DNA of 64,000 nt, from NCBI GenBank assembly GCA_029255685.2, contig CM055314.2, forward strand, positions 9,194,399 to 9,258,398. The letters run 5' to 3'. Within the stretch, counting starts at the first letter, position 1; every line of letters begins with the position of its first letter. Below the pieces are notes generated by a model. That model was not told the DNA's origin, searched no databases, and saw only the letters and a program-made list of their open reading frames with translations. The DNA is from Silene conica. Taxonomy: Eukaryota; Streptophyta; Magnoliopsida; Caryophyllales; Caryophyllaceae. The translations under genes and the position numbers were made by a program. Of this stretch, positions 47,195 through 59,775 are shown in pieces.

Positions 47195-47941
47195 TTCATT
47201 TAGGGTTTTTCTTAAGACTCCCATGTAGGAATCTTCTCTAAGATCCTGTATTTATATCATTGGTTTGCGGGCGAAATATTTTCTCCCACTCTATCCTTTT
47301 AACGATAACTTTTATTTGTATAAGGATAGTAATTTTCGATTTAACCAATGCATATGAATGTTTGAAGTTTTATAGGTGTGATGTATACATTCTCATTTTC
47401 ACTTAAAATGATCATCGTATAATGAATTAATGATGTCTTAATTTGATTGAAAGTATCTCATGTGGTGTCGTTCTCCGTTTTAATCAACACTTTGATTAGA
47501 TTATATTGATCATATCAACGTTTCTTATTTTGTGATAAAATCACTATTATTCATGTTTTAACAAGGTATGCAATTTATTTTAGAAATCAAGGAATTGATT
47601 AAGAACAAAAGTAGTGACTTGGGTTGAAAACCAAGTCACTAATATCCAAAATTACAACCATTATTTAGGATTTGAATCCTTGTCATACAAGAAAATACAT
47701 TGTTCTTTAAAATTAAAGTGCATAAATGAAAGAAGACGATAATGAAGCTTAGAGCCAAGCTCTTGATGTCTTCAATCACTAGATGCTACCATAGCAATCC
47801 ATGTAAGGAACTTAACGCTTCCTTTCTTTGCTCTTATCATCATAAGGTGCCCTTTTAAAACAATTTAAAATAAGTGATAGTCAACAACTTGTATCGCCAT
47901 ACAAAAGTTGACAAAATAACATGAATTTTAAACGAGAATTA
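47195..47941. other. C2 sequence downstream of gag
   Basis: About 750 bp with no coding signal on either strand. A minus-strand GAGTGGGAGAAAATA at about 47277-47291 could be a polypurine tract, but no LTR start could be placed next to it. Confidence 0.4.
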
Positions 47942-48027
47942 TTACCTACGGTAAGAGCCTTTCCATTTTTTGAGAGCGGTCAAGTATTTGAGGCAATTAC
48001 GCTTCCAATGTCCTAACCTCGTGCAAT
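47942..48027 (-). pseudogene. gag: C2 gag, C-terminal CCHC knuckle
   Basis: Continues across E3: the residues DKCH at 54447 onwards are followed here by YCTRLGHWKRNCLKYL, completing a CX2CX4HX4C knuckle, then LTALKKWKGSYRR and TAA. The stop directly after the knuckle suggests a gag-only element rather than a gag-pol fusion. Confidence 0.85.
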
Positions 48028-48032
48028 AATGG
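48028..48032. repeat. Left target-site duplication of E3, AATGG
   Basis: AATGG precedes the LTR and is repeated at 54447-54451; the flanks join inside the C2 zinc knuckle. Confidence 0.95.
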
Positions 48033-49998
48033 TGATACCCGTCGTTGTGGGTGTCAAAGATAATATTTATAAACCAAACTAAAACTATAGATAGTGATAG
48101 TAAGGGTCGAACCACAGAGAGACAAGGTTAATTTCGTTTGCTAATTTTTAATCTATAAAATAGTAATAAGAAGAGGGGTGTTTTGACTGTTGCTAAGTCT
48201 AAACAAATATAAAATAAAACAAGTAAATAAAGAGGGGGATAAAAATATAATAAAAGAGATGCTAGGATGTTTGGGTAATAAACAGCTAAGATAATATAAA
48301 TCCTAAGTCAACATGTATTGCAGTCGCATAAGAGTGATTCCTAAATTCTAGGTCACAAACCTTTCAGTCTTAAGTAACCTATCCGTCTTAAGATGTAAAC
48401 CAATGCCCTTCCCAAATCTCTCAATCTTGGGTAGGTCAATACTAACATCCTACAAGTCTCCTTTTGGTCTCATTGTAGGTTATTATAGTCTGCAAATTAA
48501 AGCGAAACGGAATTCGAACACGAGTCGGTCGGCCGACCTATAATGGTGGTCGGTCGACCTCCTGCCTGCGACATGTCAATTCGGGAATTATACTACCTAA
48601 GCATATTTACTCCCTACATCCTAACGTATGAAATTTAGCTACTCATAGTTACTGGAACAATAATAAAAATAGGAATAAACATGAAAGTTATAAAGAACAT
48701 AAATCTAAACATGCAATAATAAGGAAATTAAAATATGATGAAGAGGAGATTAGGAACTTTGTTTCCCATGGTCAAAACAAGGCAATGAAAGGTAAAATAA
48801 TCAAATAACACAATCCCAAGGAACAAAGAATAAACCTTTAGGTCAATATTCTACCCAATCCTTACGGTCTTAGGGTTCTTAGAAAAGCACTAAACTTTCG
48901 TTCAAGGGCAATCCCAAAGTTGTTGTTAAACTAATCCTAATAATCTTTCAATCCTAAGGATTAGTTCACCAACAACAATGGGGGATTGGTGATTCAATCA
49001 TCAAACTTATCAAAATCAAGTCTCTACCATGGTTCCCCTAATTCCTAATCACAAGAATTAGCTATGCATAATCTTAATCATAAAATTAATAATAACAAGA
49101 ATTAAGAACATCAAAGGAATTAACATAATTAAAGATGATAATAAAGAGGAAACATGAATTGAGAAACAACAACAAGATGAACAACAAGATTAATTGAAAA
49201 GGAAAGATTGAATTGTAGCAAACTTACAAGTTAATTGGAAATCTAAGAACAAAGATGAAAACTTGGTAAAACTTCTCTCTAACTATGACTTCATTATAAT
49301 TCTATGATAGAAAACTAGATTAAGAACTTGATGGATCTCTCAATTGTGGACTGAATTAGCTTATATAGGCAGAATTGAAGAGTTTCCTAATGACCTAAAC
49401 ACTTGTATGGGTTTTTCGGAAACTTCTGGGTCGGCGCTGTGGTCGGTCGACCAATATTTTCGGTCGGTCGACCGCTTTACGGATTTTATGCAATTTCTGG
49501 GCTTTTCCAATAGGTATCTGGTCGGTCGACCTACTTTGTTGGTCGGTCGACCTGATTGTCGGGACTGCAGCGCGCATCGATCTTAAAACAGCTGCCATTT
49601 CTTCGTTACTTATCGTAATCAAGCGATTCTCGCGGCGTTGGAAAGCTAAGAGGATAAGCTTTCACCTCCAACTGGAATCACTCCATTATCAGCTCTAGAA
49701 CTCGAGATATAGCCATTTGAAATAGGCTGCTATGTCGTGGATCGATTCTTCGCTTGTTAAAAGCTATCTTTAGGCCTTGAAATATGCGCTAGGCTTCGTT
49801 CCTTCTTGTCCTTAGTCATGAAAAAGTCCCGAGGGCATAAATTTGGTATAAAATCGTCCCTTTTCCGCATAAATCTGCAAAAGAGCATAAAAATACGAAA
49901 GTAGACAATTGTTGGGAAATAAATGCTAAAACATCGTCAATGAGCTCTAAAATGCGTGTAAAAATAGATGTAAAACATCATAAAATAGGCACGCATCA
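48033..49998 (-). repeat. 3' LTR of E3 (1966 bp)
   Basis: Modules at 48527-48559, 49441-49473 and 49520-49552; TATA-like CTATATAAGC near 49359-49368. Ends TGAT ... GCATCA. Confidence 0.93.
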
Positions 49999-50885
49999 AA
50001 TTCCCCAAACCAAACCTTGCTTGCCCTCAAGCAAGAAATAGACTCGATCTTAACTAATGGAACGATTTCAATCTCAGAGCGAAATTTACATGTAAGCCTA
50101 TACCAATGCCAAGTACAAAATGAGAAAGTATTTAAATCAAGCAAACGAGTTATGGTGTTGTCAGACTTGCAAAAATAAAGACTATAGAGACTTTATACCA
50201 TGGACTCTCGCGGTACGCTCGAGACACTAATTTTTTCTATTTTTTTTTTTGAATTTTTCTTTTGTATAGGTAAAGGAAATAAAGAAAAGAACAATGCAAT
50301 ACGGAAATGCAATAAACGTGTGACAGAGTGCAATGCTTGTGACGCGAAACCATTCCCCAAACCAACCCGCACAATGTCCCCATTGTGCATCAGCCTAAGT
50401 AAAGGTTTCAGAAAAAATAAATGAAAGATGCAAAGAGAATAAAAGCTATGGAAAAACTGGAAAGAACTCACTGGATTATGAAGCGCATGAGAAAAACCTC
50501 CCCAAACCAGCGTAAGCTGGGAGGTTTTGGTGGCTAGCAGTGCCACTCAAGTACCCAAGAACGGTTGCACGGTTCCCGAGGAAGAAATCGAAAGACTGCG
50601 ACAGATCGGTAGGTCGACCGACCAAGAGAACAGGTCGACCGACCTTCCTGTAAAGTACAGAAAATTTCAGCAATGCGGCGACTAGGTCGACCGACTGGTG
50701 TAACTGGTCGGTCGACCGTCTTTGTCCCAGCGGTCTTCGTTTTTCTTCGTAGAACCTGAAAAAGTAAGAAAAATATGCGCCCAACAAATGCGCGAGATCC
50801 CAGAAACAAGTCCAAAAAGTCTTAACTATGCAAACACAAAAAAAATTTGTCCTAAAAACTTATATAAAGCAAGCTAGAAAGTCTT

Positions 50886-50919
<34 letters not shown>

Positions 50920-50954
50920 TCTTAAGAAAAACAGAAACGAGCAAAAAGAAGAAG
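49999..50954 (-). other. 3' non-coding region of E3
   Basis: 49999-50230 matches the E2 region next to its LTR, including the polypurine tract, then jumps at GAGACACT to sequence matching E2 from about 24075. Modules at 50612-50644 and 50685-50717; hairpins at 50369-50388 and 50507-50520 as in E1/E2. An A-run of about 28 bases ends near 50917. Confidence 0.85.
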
Positions 50955-52328
50955 TCATCCGCGAAGGATTCGGCGTTTCTTTGACCAAGGGCTCTGACTA
51001 TAGGCTACTCCTTCAGCTATGGTGATTTGGGTAGATGAGTTTCTCTCCACCATGTAGATGGGTGGGTCATCATCCACAGCTTTAGCCATCCATCTCCCGG
51101 AGTTGTCGACTCCCAAGTCGTGGGTCGACACCTTCCTGGGTTTCTTCTTCTTAGGGCTCTTTTCTTTAGCCAAATGATCACTTGCTTGAGTGACCTCGTT
51201 CTCTACATCAATTGATCGAGTAAGTGGTACTACTCGATCGAGAACATCTCTCTTCCTACTGCTTATAGACTTTATCACTAGTGTCGCAATTTCTGAAGCA
51301 TCCAAATCAGCCTTTTGAGCAAGAGATTCACCTGCACATGCCTCAAAACACATCAAAGCCTCCGAAGGATCCTTTGAAAAGGATCCTTGCATAGAACATT
51401 CACTAATATTAAAAACATCAGGAATGTCAATAAATGAATCCTGCAAAAAACAAGGTTCATCAACAGAGGGTTCAATTATGTTAGGAACATGGTCATCACT
51501 AATACCTACAAAAATAGGTTGGTCAGTCAAGGGATGAAAGCCTAACTCATTGGTTGTTTCTAGATCCAAGTTAGTATCATCAACGGGGAGGGAGAGGGAA
51601 TCAAGTAACATATCATCCTCATCCTTAAGAATGAGCGACTCTTTAGTAATGGGTGTGATGGGATCACACTTGACAGAAATATCTGGTTTACTAATATCAA
51701 CGCCCTCATACCTCTCCAAGATTTTTTTGGACTGATGCTCCAACATTAATTTCTCCAAATGATACGGACACGGGACCACAATGCTTGTCGCGGAATCGGC
51801 AAGCCTTGGCTCTTTTAACTTCAGAATCTCCGTTGAGTCATTGACGAGAGGAGAGTCAGGTATGTTAGGAGGTGAATCCACAATCCGCTCAGGAACCCTG
51901 GTCGGTCGACCTGGTACAGTGGTCGGTCGACCGACTTCTGTATTATCGGAATTTTTCTGGTCTGTAGAAACTGATCTCACGTCAGGCGTCGGGGTCGGTC
52001 GACCTAATGTTGTGGTCGGTCGACCTCCTGTCCTGTGCACGGGATCGATTTCTTCATCCTGAACTTTGGCATCATCATCCTTTGGGGTTGGTCCCTCATA
52101 AGCACGACCACTCCTGAGATCTATAGCATTTAATGTCTCTTTGGAACTCTTACAACCAACTGGAGAGCTAGCAATCTGATTAGCTATGATTACTAATTGC
52201 CTTTCAATACTCTTGTCAATTGCATCTTGTTTTTTATTTATTTCCGCCATTTGAGTCATGAAGCTTTGAAAAGTCGCTTCTAATTCGGACATAGTAGGCA
52301 TGATTGCAATAGCACTGAGAGTACTCAA
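50955..52328 (-). CDS. E3 ORF, linker-type protein without capsid or protease (457 aa)
   Basis: Start MSTLSAIAIMPTMSELEATF, then a helical QMAEINKKQDAIDKSIERQL segment like the gag C-terminal linker of Athila, and SSKETLNAIDLRSGRAYEGP matching the KKETLNVVTLRSGAKV block of E2. Paired GRPT motifs follow at about residues 101-143 (GRPTTTLGRPT, GRPTTVPGRPT), encoded by modules. A long acidic region comes next, then a basic KEKSPKKKKPRK patch and the end SQSPWSKKRRILRG, which parallels the E2 C-terminus. No CCHC knuckle, capsid or DLG protease. The function is unknown; only the linker and tail are related to gag-protease. The frame is intact. Confidence 0.85.
   Translation of the reverse strand: MSTLSAIAIMPTMSELEATFQSFMTQMAEINKKQDAIDKSIERQLVIIANQIASSPVGCKSSKETLNAIDLRSGRAYEGPTPKDDDAKVQDEEIDPVHRTGGRPTTTLGRPTPTPDVRSVSTDQKNSDNTEVGRPTTVPGRPTRVPERIVDSPPNIPDSPLVNDSTEILKLKEPRLADSATSIVVPCPYHLEKLMLEHQSKKILERYEGVDISKPDISVKCDPITPITKESLILKDEDDMLLDSLSLPVDDTNLDLETTNELGFHPLTDQPIFVGISDDHVPNIIEPSVDEPCFLQDSFIDIPDVFNISECSMQGSFSKDPSEALMCFEACAGESLAQKADLDASEIATLVIKSISSRKRDVLDRVVPLTRSIDVENEVTQASDHLAKEKSPKKKKPRKVSTHDLGVDNSGRWMAKAVDDDPPIYMVERNSSTQITIAEGVAYSQSPWSKKRRILRG
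51900..52025 (-). repeat. Two 33-bp modules in the E3 coding region
   Basis: 51900-51932 and 51993-52025, starts 93 bp apart; all four arms GGTCGGTCGACC on the + strand, spacers TGGTACAGT and TAATGTTGT. Confidence 0.95.
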
Positions 52329-52455
52329 GTCTTCCTCTCAAAAACCTGTCTTCCAAAACAAAACTAGAAGAAGAGGTAAGCAACGGTCTTAAGGAACCTA
52401 AGTTCCTTAAGACAAGAAAAATAAACTAAAAATTAACAAACAAAATTATACCGTC

Positions 52456-52473
52456 TCCCCGGCAACGGCGCCA
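52456..52473 (-). other. Primer-binding site of E3, tRNA-Asp
   Basis: Minus-strand TGGCGCCGTTGCCGGGGA, five bases from the LTR; full match. Confidence 0.9.
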
Positions 52474-52478
52474 AAATT

Positions 52479-54446
52479 TGATACCCGTCGTTGTGGGTGT
52501 CAAAGATAATATTTATAAACCAAACTAAAACTATAGATAGTGATAGTAAGGGTCGAACCACAGAGAGACAAGGTTAATTTCGTTTGCTAATTTTTAATCT
52601 ATAAAATAGTAATAAGAAGAGGGGTGTTTTGATTGTTGCTAAGTCTAAACAAATATAAAATAAAACAAGTAAATAAAGAGGGGGATAAAGTTATAATAAA
52701 AGAGATGCTAGGATGTTTGGGTAATAAACAGCTAAGATAATATAAATCCTAAGTCAACATGTATTGCAGTCGCATAAGAGTGATTCCTAAATTCTAGGTC
52801 ACAAACCTTTCAGTCTTAAGTAACCTATCCGTCTTAAGATGTAAACCAATGCTCTTCCCAAATCTCTCAATCTTGGGTAGGTCAATACTAACATCCTACA
52901 AGTCTCCTTTTGGTCTCATTGTAGGTTATTATAGTCTGCAAATTAAAGCGAAACGGAATTCGAACACGAGTCGGTCGGCCGACCTATAATGGTGGTCGGT
53001 CGACCTCCTGCCTGCGACATGTCAATTCGGGAATTATACTACCTAAGCATATTTACTCCCTACATCCTAACGTATGAAATTTAGCTACTCATAGTTACTG
53101 GAATAATAATAAAAATAGGAATAAACATGAAAGTTATAAAGAACATAAATCTAAACATGCAATAATAAGGAAATTAAAATATGATGAAGAGGAGATTAGG
53201 AACTTTGGTTCCCCATGGTCAAAACAAGGCAATGAAAGGTAAAATAATCAAATAACACAATCCCAAGGAACAAAGAATAAACCTTTAGGTCAATATTCTA
53301 CCCAATCCTTACGGTCTTAGGGTTCCTAGAAAAGCACTAAACTTTCGTTCAAGGGCAATCCCAAAGTTGTTGTTAAACTAATCCTAATAATCTTTCAATC
53401 CTAAGGATTAGTTCACCAACAACAATGGGGGATTAGGTGATTCAATCATCAAACTTATCAAAATCAAGTCTCTACCATGGTTCCCCTAATTCCTAATCAC
53501 AAGAATTAGCTATGCATAATCTTAATCATAAAATTAATAATAACAAGAATTAAGAACATCAAAGGAATTAACATAATTAAAGATGATAATAAAGAGGAAA
53601 CATGAATTGAGAAACAACAACAAGATGAACAACAAGATTAATTGAAAAGGAAAGATTGAATTGTAGCTAACTTACAAGTTAATTGGAAATCTAAGAACAA
53701 AGATGAAAACTTGGTAAAACTTCTCTCTAACTATGACTTCATTATAATTCTATGATAGAAAACTAGATTAAGAACTTGATGGATCTCTCAATTGTGGACT
53801 GAATTAGCTTATATAGGCAGAATTAAAGAGTTTCCTAATGACCTAAACACTTGTATGGGTTTTTCGGAAACTTCTGGGTCGGCGCTGTGGTCGGTCGACC
53901 AATATTTTCGGTCGGTCGACCGCTTTACGGATTTTATGCAATTTCTGGGCTTTTCCAATAGGTATCTGGTCGGTCGACCTACTTTGTTGGTCGGTCGACC
54001 TGATTGTCGGGACTGCAGCGCGCATCGATCTTAAAACAGCTGCCATTTATTCGTTACTTATCGTAATCAAGCGATTCTTGCGGCGTTGGAAAGCTAAGAG
54101 GATAAGCTTTCACCTCCAACTGGAATCACTCCATTATCAGCTCTAGAACTCGAGATATAGCCATTTGAAATAGGCTGCTATGTCGTGGATCGATTCTTCG
54201 CTTGTTAAAAGCTATCTTTAGGCCTTGAAATATGCGCTAGGCTTCGTTCCTTCTTGTCCTTAGTCATGAAAAAGTCCCGAGGGCATAAATTTGGTATAAA
54301 ATCGTCTCTTTTCCGCATAAATCTGCAAAAGAGCATAAAAATACGAAAGTAGACAATTGTTGGGAAATAAATGCTAAAACATCGTAAATGAGCTCTAAAA
54401 TGTGTGTAAAAATAGATGTAAAACATCATAAAATAGGCACGCATCA
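52479..54446 (-). repeat. 5' LTR of E3 (1968 bp)
   Basis: Sister of 48033-49998, two bases longer. Modules at 52973-53005, 53889-53921 and 53968-54000. Confidence 0.93.
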
Positions 54447-54451
54447 AATGG
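54447..54451. repeat. Right target-site duplication of E3, AATGG
   Basis: Matches 48028-48032. Confidence 0.95.
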
Positions 54452-55049
54452 CACTTGTCTTCAGATTTTGAAGATGAAGTGGAAGCGTCTTTCGAAAAGG
54501 TCTTTTCTTTGGTCGGTTTGGGCTTGAACGTTTTCTTGCCCTTGCCTTTGAAGGCATTCCTCTTGAAGTTCGTTTTCCCTTTCTTCTCGATGTTCAAAAC
54601 ATCCTTAGTGGAACTTTCATGAAGTCCCATATCCCTCTCGGCTTGGACAAGCATCTTATGCAATTCATCCAATGTGGTCTCTTGATTTGGCATATTAAAA
54701 TTCACCCGGAATTGTGCATACGATTTCAGCTTGTTGAGAGAGTGAAGGACTCAGTTAATGATGAGTGAGTCGGGAACATCAACTCCTTACACTTTTAGAG
54801 TCTCCGCGAGCTCAACTAGTTTGAGCACATGAGGGCTTATCTTTTGCCCTTCCTTCAAGCTAATGTCGAAGAAGGCGAAAGCCGCCTTATATTGTATCAC
54901 CCTTGCAGTTTGCGAAAACATTGTCGCAAGCTTGGTGTATATCTCATATGATGTGGTTAACTTAATCATACTCCTTTGGAGATCCGGCTCCATGGAGAAG
55001 ATAAGCACATTTTTAAGAGCGGAGGACTCTTTCATGTAGGCTTCATAGG
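54452..55049 (-). pseudogene. gag: C2 gag, middle part
   Basis: Copia gag (UBN2 type): HEAYEAYMKESSALKNVLI, KLATMFSQTARVIQYKAA, then MPNQETTLDELHKMLVQAER and a Lys-rich stretch up to the zinc knuckle. Two in-frame stops near 54734 and 54787 (after AETLKV, and in the LIIN*VLHSL region) show decay. Confidence 0.88.
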
Positions 55050-57131
55050 CCTCATGATACCCGTCGTTGTGGGTGTCAAAGATAAAATTTATAAACCAAA
55101 CTAAAACTATAGATAGTGATAGTAAGGGTCGAACCACAGAGAGACAAGGTTAATTCTGTTTGCTAGTTTTTAATCTATAAAATAATAATAAAAAGAGGGT
55201 TTGATTGATTGTTGCTAGGTCTAAAACAAGAATAAAATAAAACAAGTAAATAAAGAGGAAAATAAAAATATAATAAAAGAGATGCTAGGATGTTTGGGTA
55301 ATAAACAGCTAAGATAATATAAATCCTAAGTCAACATGTATAGCAGTCGCGTAAGGGGTGTAACATATCCTTTTAGGTCTATGCTATTAGTTCCTAGGTC
55401 TCACAATTATTGGGTGTCAACAATAAGGGTGATTCCTAAATTCTAGGTCACAAACCTTTCAGTCTTAAGTAACCTATCCGTCTTAAGATGTAAACCAATG
55501 CCCTTCCCAAATCTCTCAATCTTGGGTAGGTCAATACTAACATCCTACAAGTCTCCTTTTGGTCTCATTGTAGGTTATTATAGTCTACAGATAAAAGCGA
55601 AACAGAATTCATACGCGTGTCGGTCGACCGACCAACTAACCCGGTCGGCCGACCTCCACCCTGCAACACGTCGATTCGGAATTTATACTACCTTCGCATA
55701 TTTACTCCCTACATCCTAACATATGAAATTTAGCTATTCATAGTTACTGGAACAATAATAAAAATAGGAGTAAACATGAAAATTATAAAGAACATAAATC
55801 TAAACATGCAATAATAATAAAGGAAATTAAAATAAGATGAAAAGGAGATTAGGAACTTCGGTTCCCCATGGTTAAAACAAGTTAATGAAGGGTAAAATAA
55901 TCAAATAACACAATCCCAAGGAACAAAGAATAAACCTTTAGGTCAATATTCTACCCAATCCTTACGGTCTTAGGGTTCCTAGAAAAGCACTAAACTTTCG
56001 TTCAAGGGCAATCCCAAAGTTGTTGTTAAACTAATCCTAATAATCTTTCAATCCTAAGGATTAGTTCACCAACAACAATGGGGGATTGGTGATTCAATCA
56101 TCAAACTTATCAAAATCAAGCCTCTACCATGGTTCCCCTAATTCCTAATCACAAGAAATAGCTATGCATAATCTCAATTGTAAAACTAACAATAACAAGA
56201 ATCAAGAACATTAAAGGAATTAACATAATTAAAGATGATAATAAAGAGGAACCATGAATTGAGGAACAACAATAAGATGAACAACAAGATTAATTGAAAA
56301 GGAAAGATTGAATTGTAGCAACTTACAACTTAATTGGAAAATCTAAGAACAAAAGATGAAAACTTGGTAAAACTTCTCTAAAGCTATGGAGTTTTTCTCT
56401 AATTCCATGATAGAAAACTAGATTCAGAACTTGATGGATATCTTCCTTCCCAACCCTAATTACGAAATTTGGCTTAAATAGGCAGAAATAAAGAGTTTCC
56501 TAATGACCTAAATACTTTAATGGGCTTCGCGGAAACTTCTGGGTCGGTGCTGTGGTCGGTCGACCAATATTTTCGGTCGGTCGACCGCTTTACGGATTTT
56601 ATGCAAATTCTGGGCTTCAGGCAAATTCTGGGCTTTTCCAAAAGGCACCTGGTCGATCGACCTACTTTGTTGGTCGGTCGACCAACTGTCGGGACTGCAG
56701 CGCGCATCGTTCTTAAAACAGCTGCCATTTCTTCGTTACTTATCGTAATCAAGCGATTCTCGCGGCGTTGGAAAGCTAAGAGGATAAGCTTTCACCTCCA
56801 ACTGGAATCACTCCATTATCAGCTCTATAACTCGAGATATAGCCATTTGAAACAGGCTGCAATGTCGTGGATCGATTCTTTGCTTGTTAAAGCTATCTTT
56901 AGGCCTTGAAATATGCGCTAGGCTTCGTTCCTTCTTGTCCTTAGTCATAAAAAGTCCCGAGGGCATAAATTTGGTATAAAATCGTCCCTTTTCAGCATAA
57001 ATCTGCAAAAGAGCATAAAAATACGAAAGTAGACAATTGTTGGGAAATAAAGGCTAAAACATAGTAAATGAGCGACAAAATGCGTGTAAAAATAGATGTA
57101 AAACATCATAAAATAGGCACGCATCACCTCA
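55050..57131 (-). repeat. Solo LTR of the E3-related family with CCTCA duplications
   Basis: LTR 55055-57126 (2072 bp), TGATACCC ... GCATCA, flanked by CCTCA at 55050-55054 and 57127-57131. No internal sequence. Modules at 55622-55654, 56554-56586 and 56651-56683. It keeps about 100 bp (about 55345-55440) that the E3 LTRs lack. It arose by LTR-LTR recombination of a full insertion. Confidence 0.94.
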
Positions 57132-57331
57132 CGAGTTTGGACCGCGGAATGAGCGGTCGGAGTGGGAGGAGCGGCTTCGGATAGGTAACGAGTCTTATCG
57201 TCACCTTGAGCGGCCAAAAGTAATTGCGCATCCCAATCCTTAAAATTGGAACCATGCTTATCGAGTTTGCAACGATCCATAAAGGATCGAAGCCATGAAA
57301 CGTTAGTGAGAGGTGGAGCGTTGGTTGCCAT
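57132..57331 (-). pseudogene. gag: C2 gag, N-terminal part
   Basis: Start MATNAPPLTNVSWLRSFMDR, then LDKHGSNFKDWDAQLLLAAQ, typical of copia gag N-termini. Runs to TREV where the solo LTR interrupts. Confidence 0.88.
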
Positions 57332-59762
57332 TGATGATGTTGAAAATTAAACTACAATAAAAATGAAGGAATTAAAGCAATATCATTTTTTAAAACTCGT
57401 AAATAATTTTAAACAAGTTTAGTTATTTACTTAATGATCTCTTACCCAATTAAGTAAACAATCCCGAGACCCAAACCCATACTAATTCGGGCACGGTATA
57501 GCCGATTCAACCCGTGTTGGTATAATTTGGTGGATTAACCTTTTAATCGGTTCTACCTTAGAACTCTCGGTCGACAATTTTCTAAAAATCGTCTTTAGCC
57601 CGAACTTATTACAACTACGGTTACGAATACTTTCGTTGAGATTGACCAAATTTCAAGGTGTAATCTTATTACCCCACTTACCCAACGTGACAATTTTAGC
57701 ACCCCGGTATAGCCGAGCCTACATTCTTGTGAAGAAGGGATTCATGGGTCCATACTTTTTGGTAAGGCTAAGTCTCAATATTTATATGTAAGAGATCTAG
57801 TCAATTTATTATCTATCTCCGTTTAAGTGAACTAAGTTGGTGAGTTATCGATAAATTATTGACTAGGTCGATTAAATCGAATAAAATGCATGACATGATA
57901 TATGACGATTTGGCTATGCATGCAAACATATAAAGCAAAATAAAAGCATAAAGTAAACCCTAGTATGGCCTTTCCTAGAAAAGAAACAATCAAAGTACAA
58001 ATTCGGAAACCAACTCCTTTGGTCCCTTGAACTTCACGAGGCACACTTCCCAAGGTAAACACTGTCTTGGTCGGAACTCCTTTCCGAATGGCACCGTCTT
58101 CAAGGATCTCCGGAATTTACAAAAATTACAACTTTTCTAGTCTACTTTATACATTATAAAATAGAAAACAATAAATAAAGTGATACGAGATCACATTAAT
58201 TACATCCGAATCGGTCACCCCTTACATTACGGGAAATACCGATTTAAAACTAAGGCCATACTAAGTATATTGCATAATCCAAAATTACGTAAATAAAATC
58301 ATGACAATCATAATTAAAATATGCAATGCTTATGAATATATGAACTATCATGCAAACCCTAAGCCAAATCGTCCTATTTAAATATCATTTATACAAATAG
58401 TTATTGTATACCTCGGTTTTATGGAAATGCGTGTTTTAACGATTAACAACACTATGCATTATGTGAATCGGAATTCACTCTTAAGTTAATCATCCCAACT
58501 CATTTAGGTTTCAAAATTTAGTCTTACTCAAACTTTGAACATGACTTAACTTAATATTATAATATTGTTCGGTATTACTCGGTTTTACGGGAAAAATAAT
58601 ATTAAAATCAAAAAGAGTCATAAAAATTTCGAAAATTTCAAAATTAAAATTTTGAAAAATCTATAATGTTCTTAAAATTTCAGATCTTTAAAAATATTAG
58701 TATTTATATGGTTTTAATATTTATTTCGAAAATAATACGTAAAACGAGCATATTGAGTCGGAAAATTAAATAATTAGTTCCATAAATGCAAATAAAATAA
58801 TAATAATAATATTTTTACACTTTCCGAAATACTTTAAGAACATGAAATGGACAGAAAAATAAATGCCACACTGCCCAATGAGTCGAAATTTTAAATACAA
58901 GACTCTTTTTATCCAATTTTAAATGCAACTTTTTAACAAATTAAAATTAAATAAAAACAGAAACTTTTGGCTCCCAAGAAAAATATGGTGATGAACATAT
59001 CATATATGACTATTATGGTTTAAATTTTTCGGCCATTTTAACAATTATTGCAAATTTTAACGATTTACGTCATATATCGTTCAATTTTAACCATTAAAAT
59101 TATTTCTCAAGCATAAAATTAAATAAAAATCTCGAAATTTTTATACATGCTAGAAATAATATATATGGCATCGTGTTAAATTTTTATTGCCAAATTCCAA
59201 CTTAAACTATTAAAGTCGAAATAATGTCACTAATTACCCGATTTCTACATTAAAAATCAATAATAATGCAATATATGAGATAAATTTCTGGAAAATTTAT
59301 CATACATATTAAAAATTGCATGTGACATACTCATAAATTTTTATAGTCAAATTCGTAATATAACTATACAAACCCATTTTTATTCATTTTATGGCATTTT
59401 AACATTTAAAATTCATAAACCATGTATTTTAACTCCATAATTTACGAAAATTCATATTCATATCATAGGAAATACATGTGAAAACATACTGAAAAATCTC
59501 GGCCAGAAGCTTATTTTAACTATTTTTCCCAAAAATAAACATTTTTAACCATTAAAAAACAATAAAACCGAAAATAAAAATACCAATGAACAATATATAT
59601 GCAAAATATATTCCAAATATCCTAAAAACATTTTAGAATCAGTAGGTATTCATGCATGAATTATTTCGGCCATATCATATACGAAATGAAATATCAATTT
59701 TATTTTGTTATCCTAATAACTTCGTAAAAAATTAAACGAATAGCATGCAAACAACCTAGTTG
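57332..59762 (-). other. C2 untranslated leader
   Basis: About 2.4 kb, AT-rich, no coding signal on either strand. Recurrent GGTATAGCCGA/CGGTATTACTCGGTTTTA-like words are present but no clear repeat. Unusually long for a copia leader. Confidence 0.55.
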
Positions 59763-59763
59763 C

Positions 59764-59775
59764 TTTGATACCAAT
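59764..59775 (-). other. C2 primer-binding site, tRNA-iMet
   Basis: Minus-strand TTGGTATCAAAGCAAC overlaps this position, directly after the LTR end CTAAACCTAACA. It is the usual copia initiator-Met primer, one base different from the gypsy version. Confidence 0.82.

Larger units (their letters stand above)
48033..54446 (-). mobile_element. Complete non-autonomous Athila-derived element E3 (6.4 kb)
   Basis: LTRs 48033-49998 and 52479-54446, AATGG duplications, tRNA-Asp primer site, one 457-codon ORF and a short 3' region homologous to that of E2 but lacking about 1.1 kb of it. The LTR ends match E1/E2 (TGATACCC...GCATCA) while the middle differs, so E3 is a sister subfamily. Its ORF has neither capsid nor protease, making it more reduced than E2. 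The LTRs look nearly identical, so the insertion is recent. Confidence 0.94.

Noticed and set aside
49344-49622. Short reading frames through the LTR modules that translate to GRPT-like peptides (also near 51781, 53792, 56474)
   Set aside because: They arise because the module itself encodes GRPT in one frame. They lie in LTR promoter DNA or antisense to a real ORF, are short and have no conserved start.
54205-54446. Extension of the C2 gag ORF into the peptide after KCH
   Set aside because: The frame simply reads into the E3 LTR. The real gag continues on the other side of E3 at 48027.
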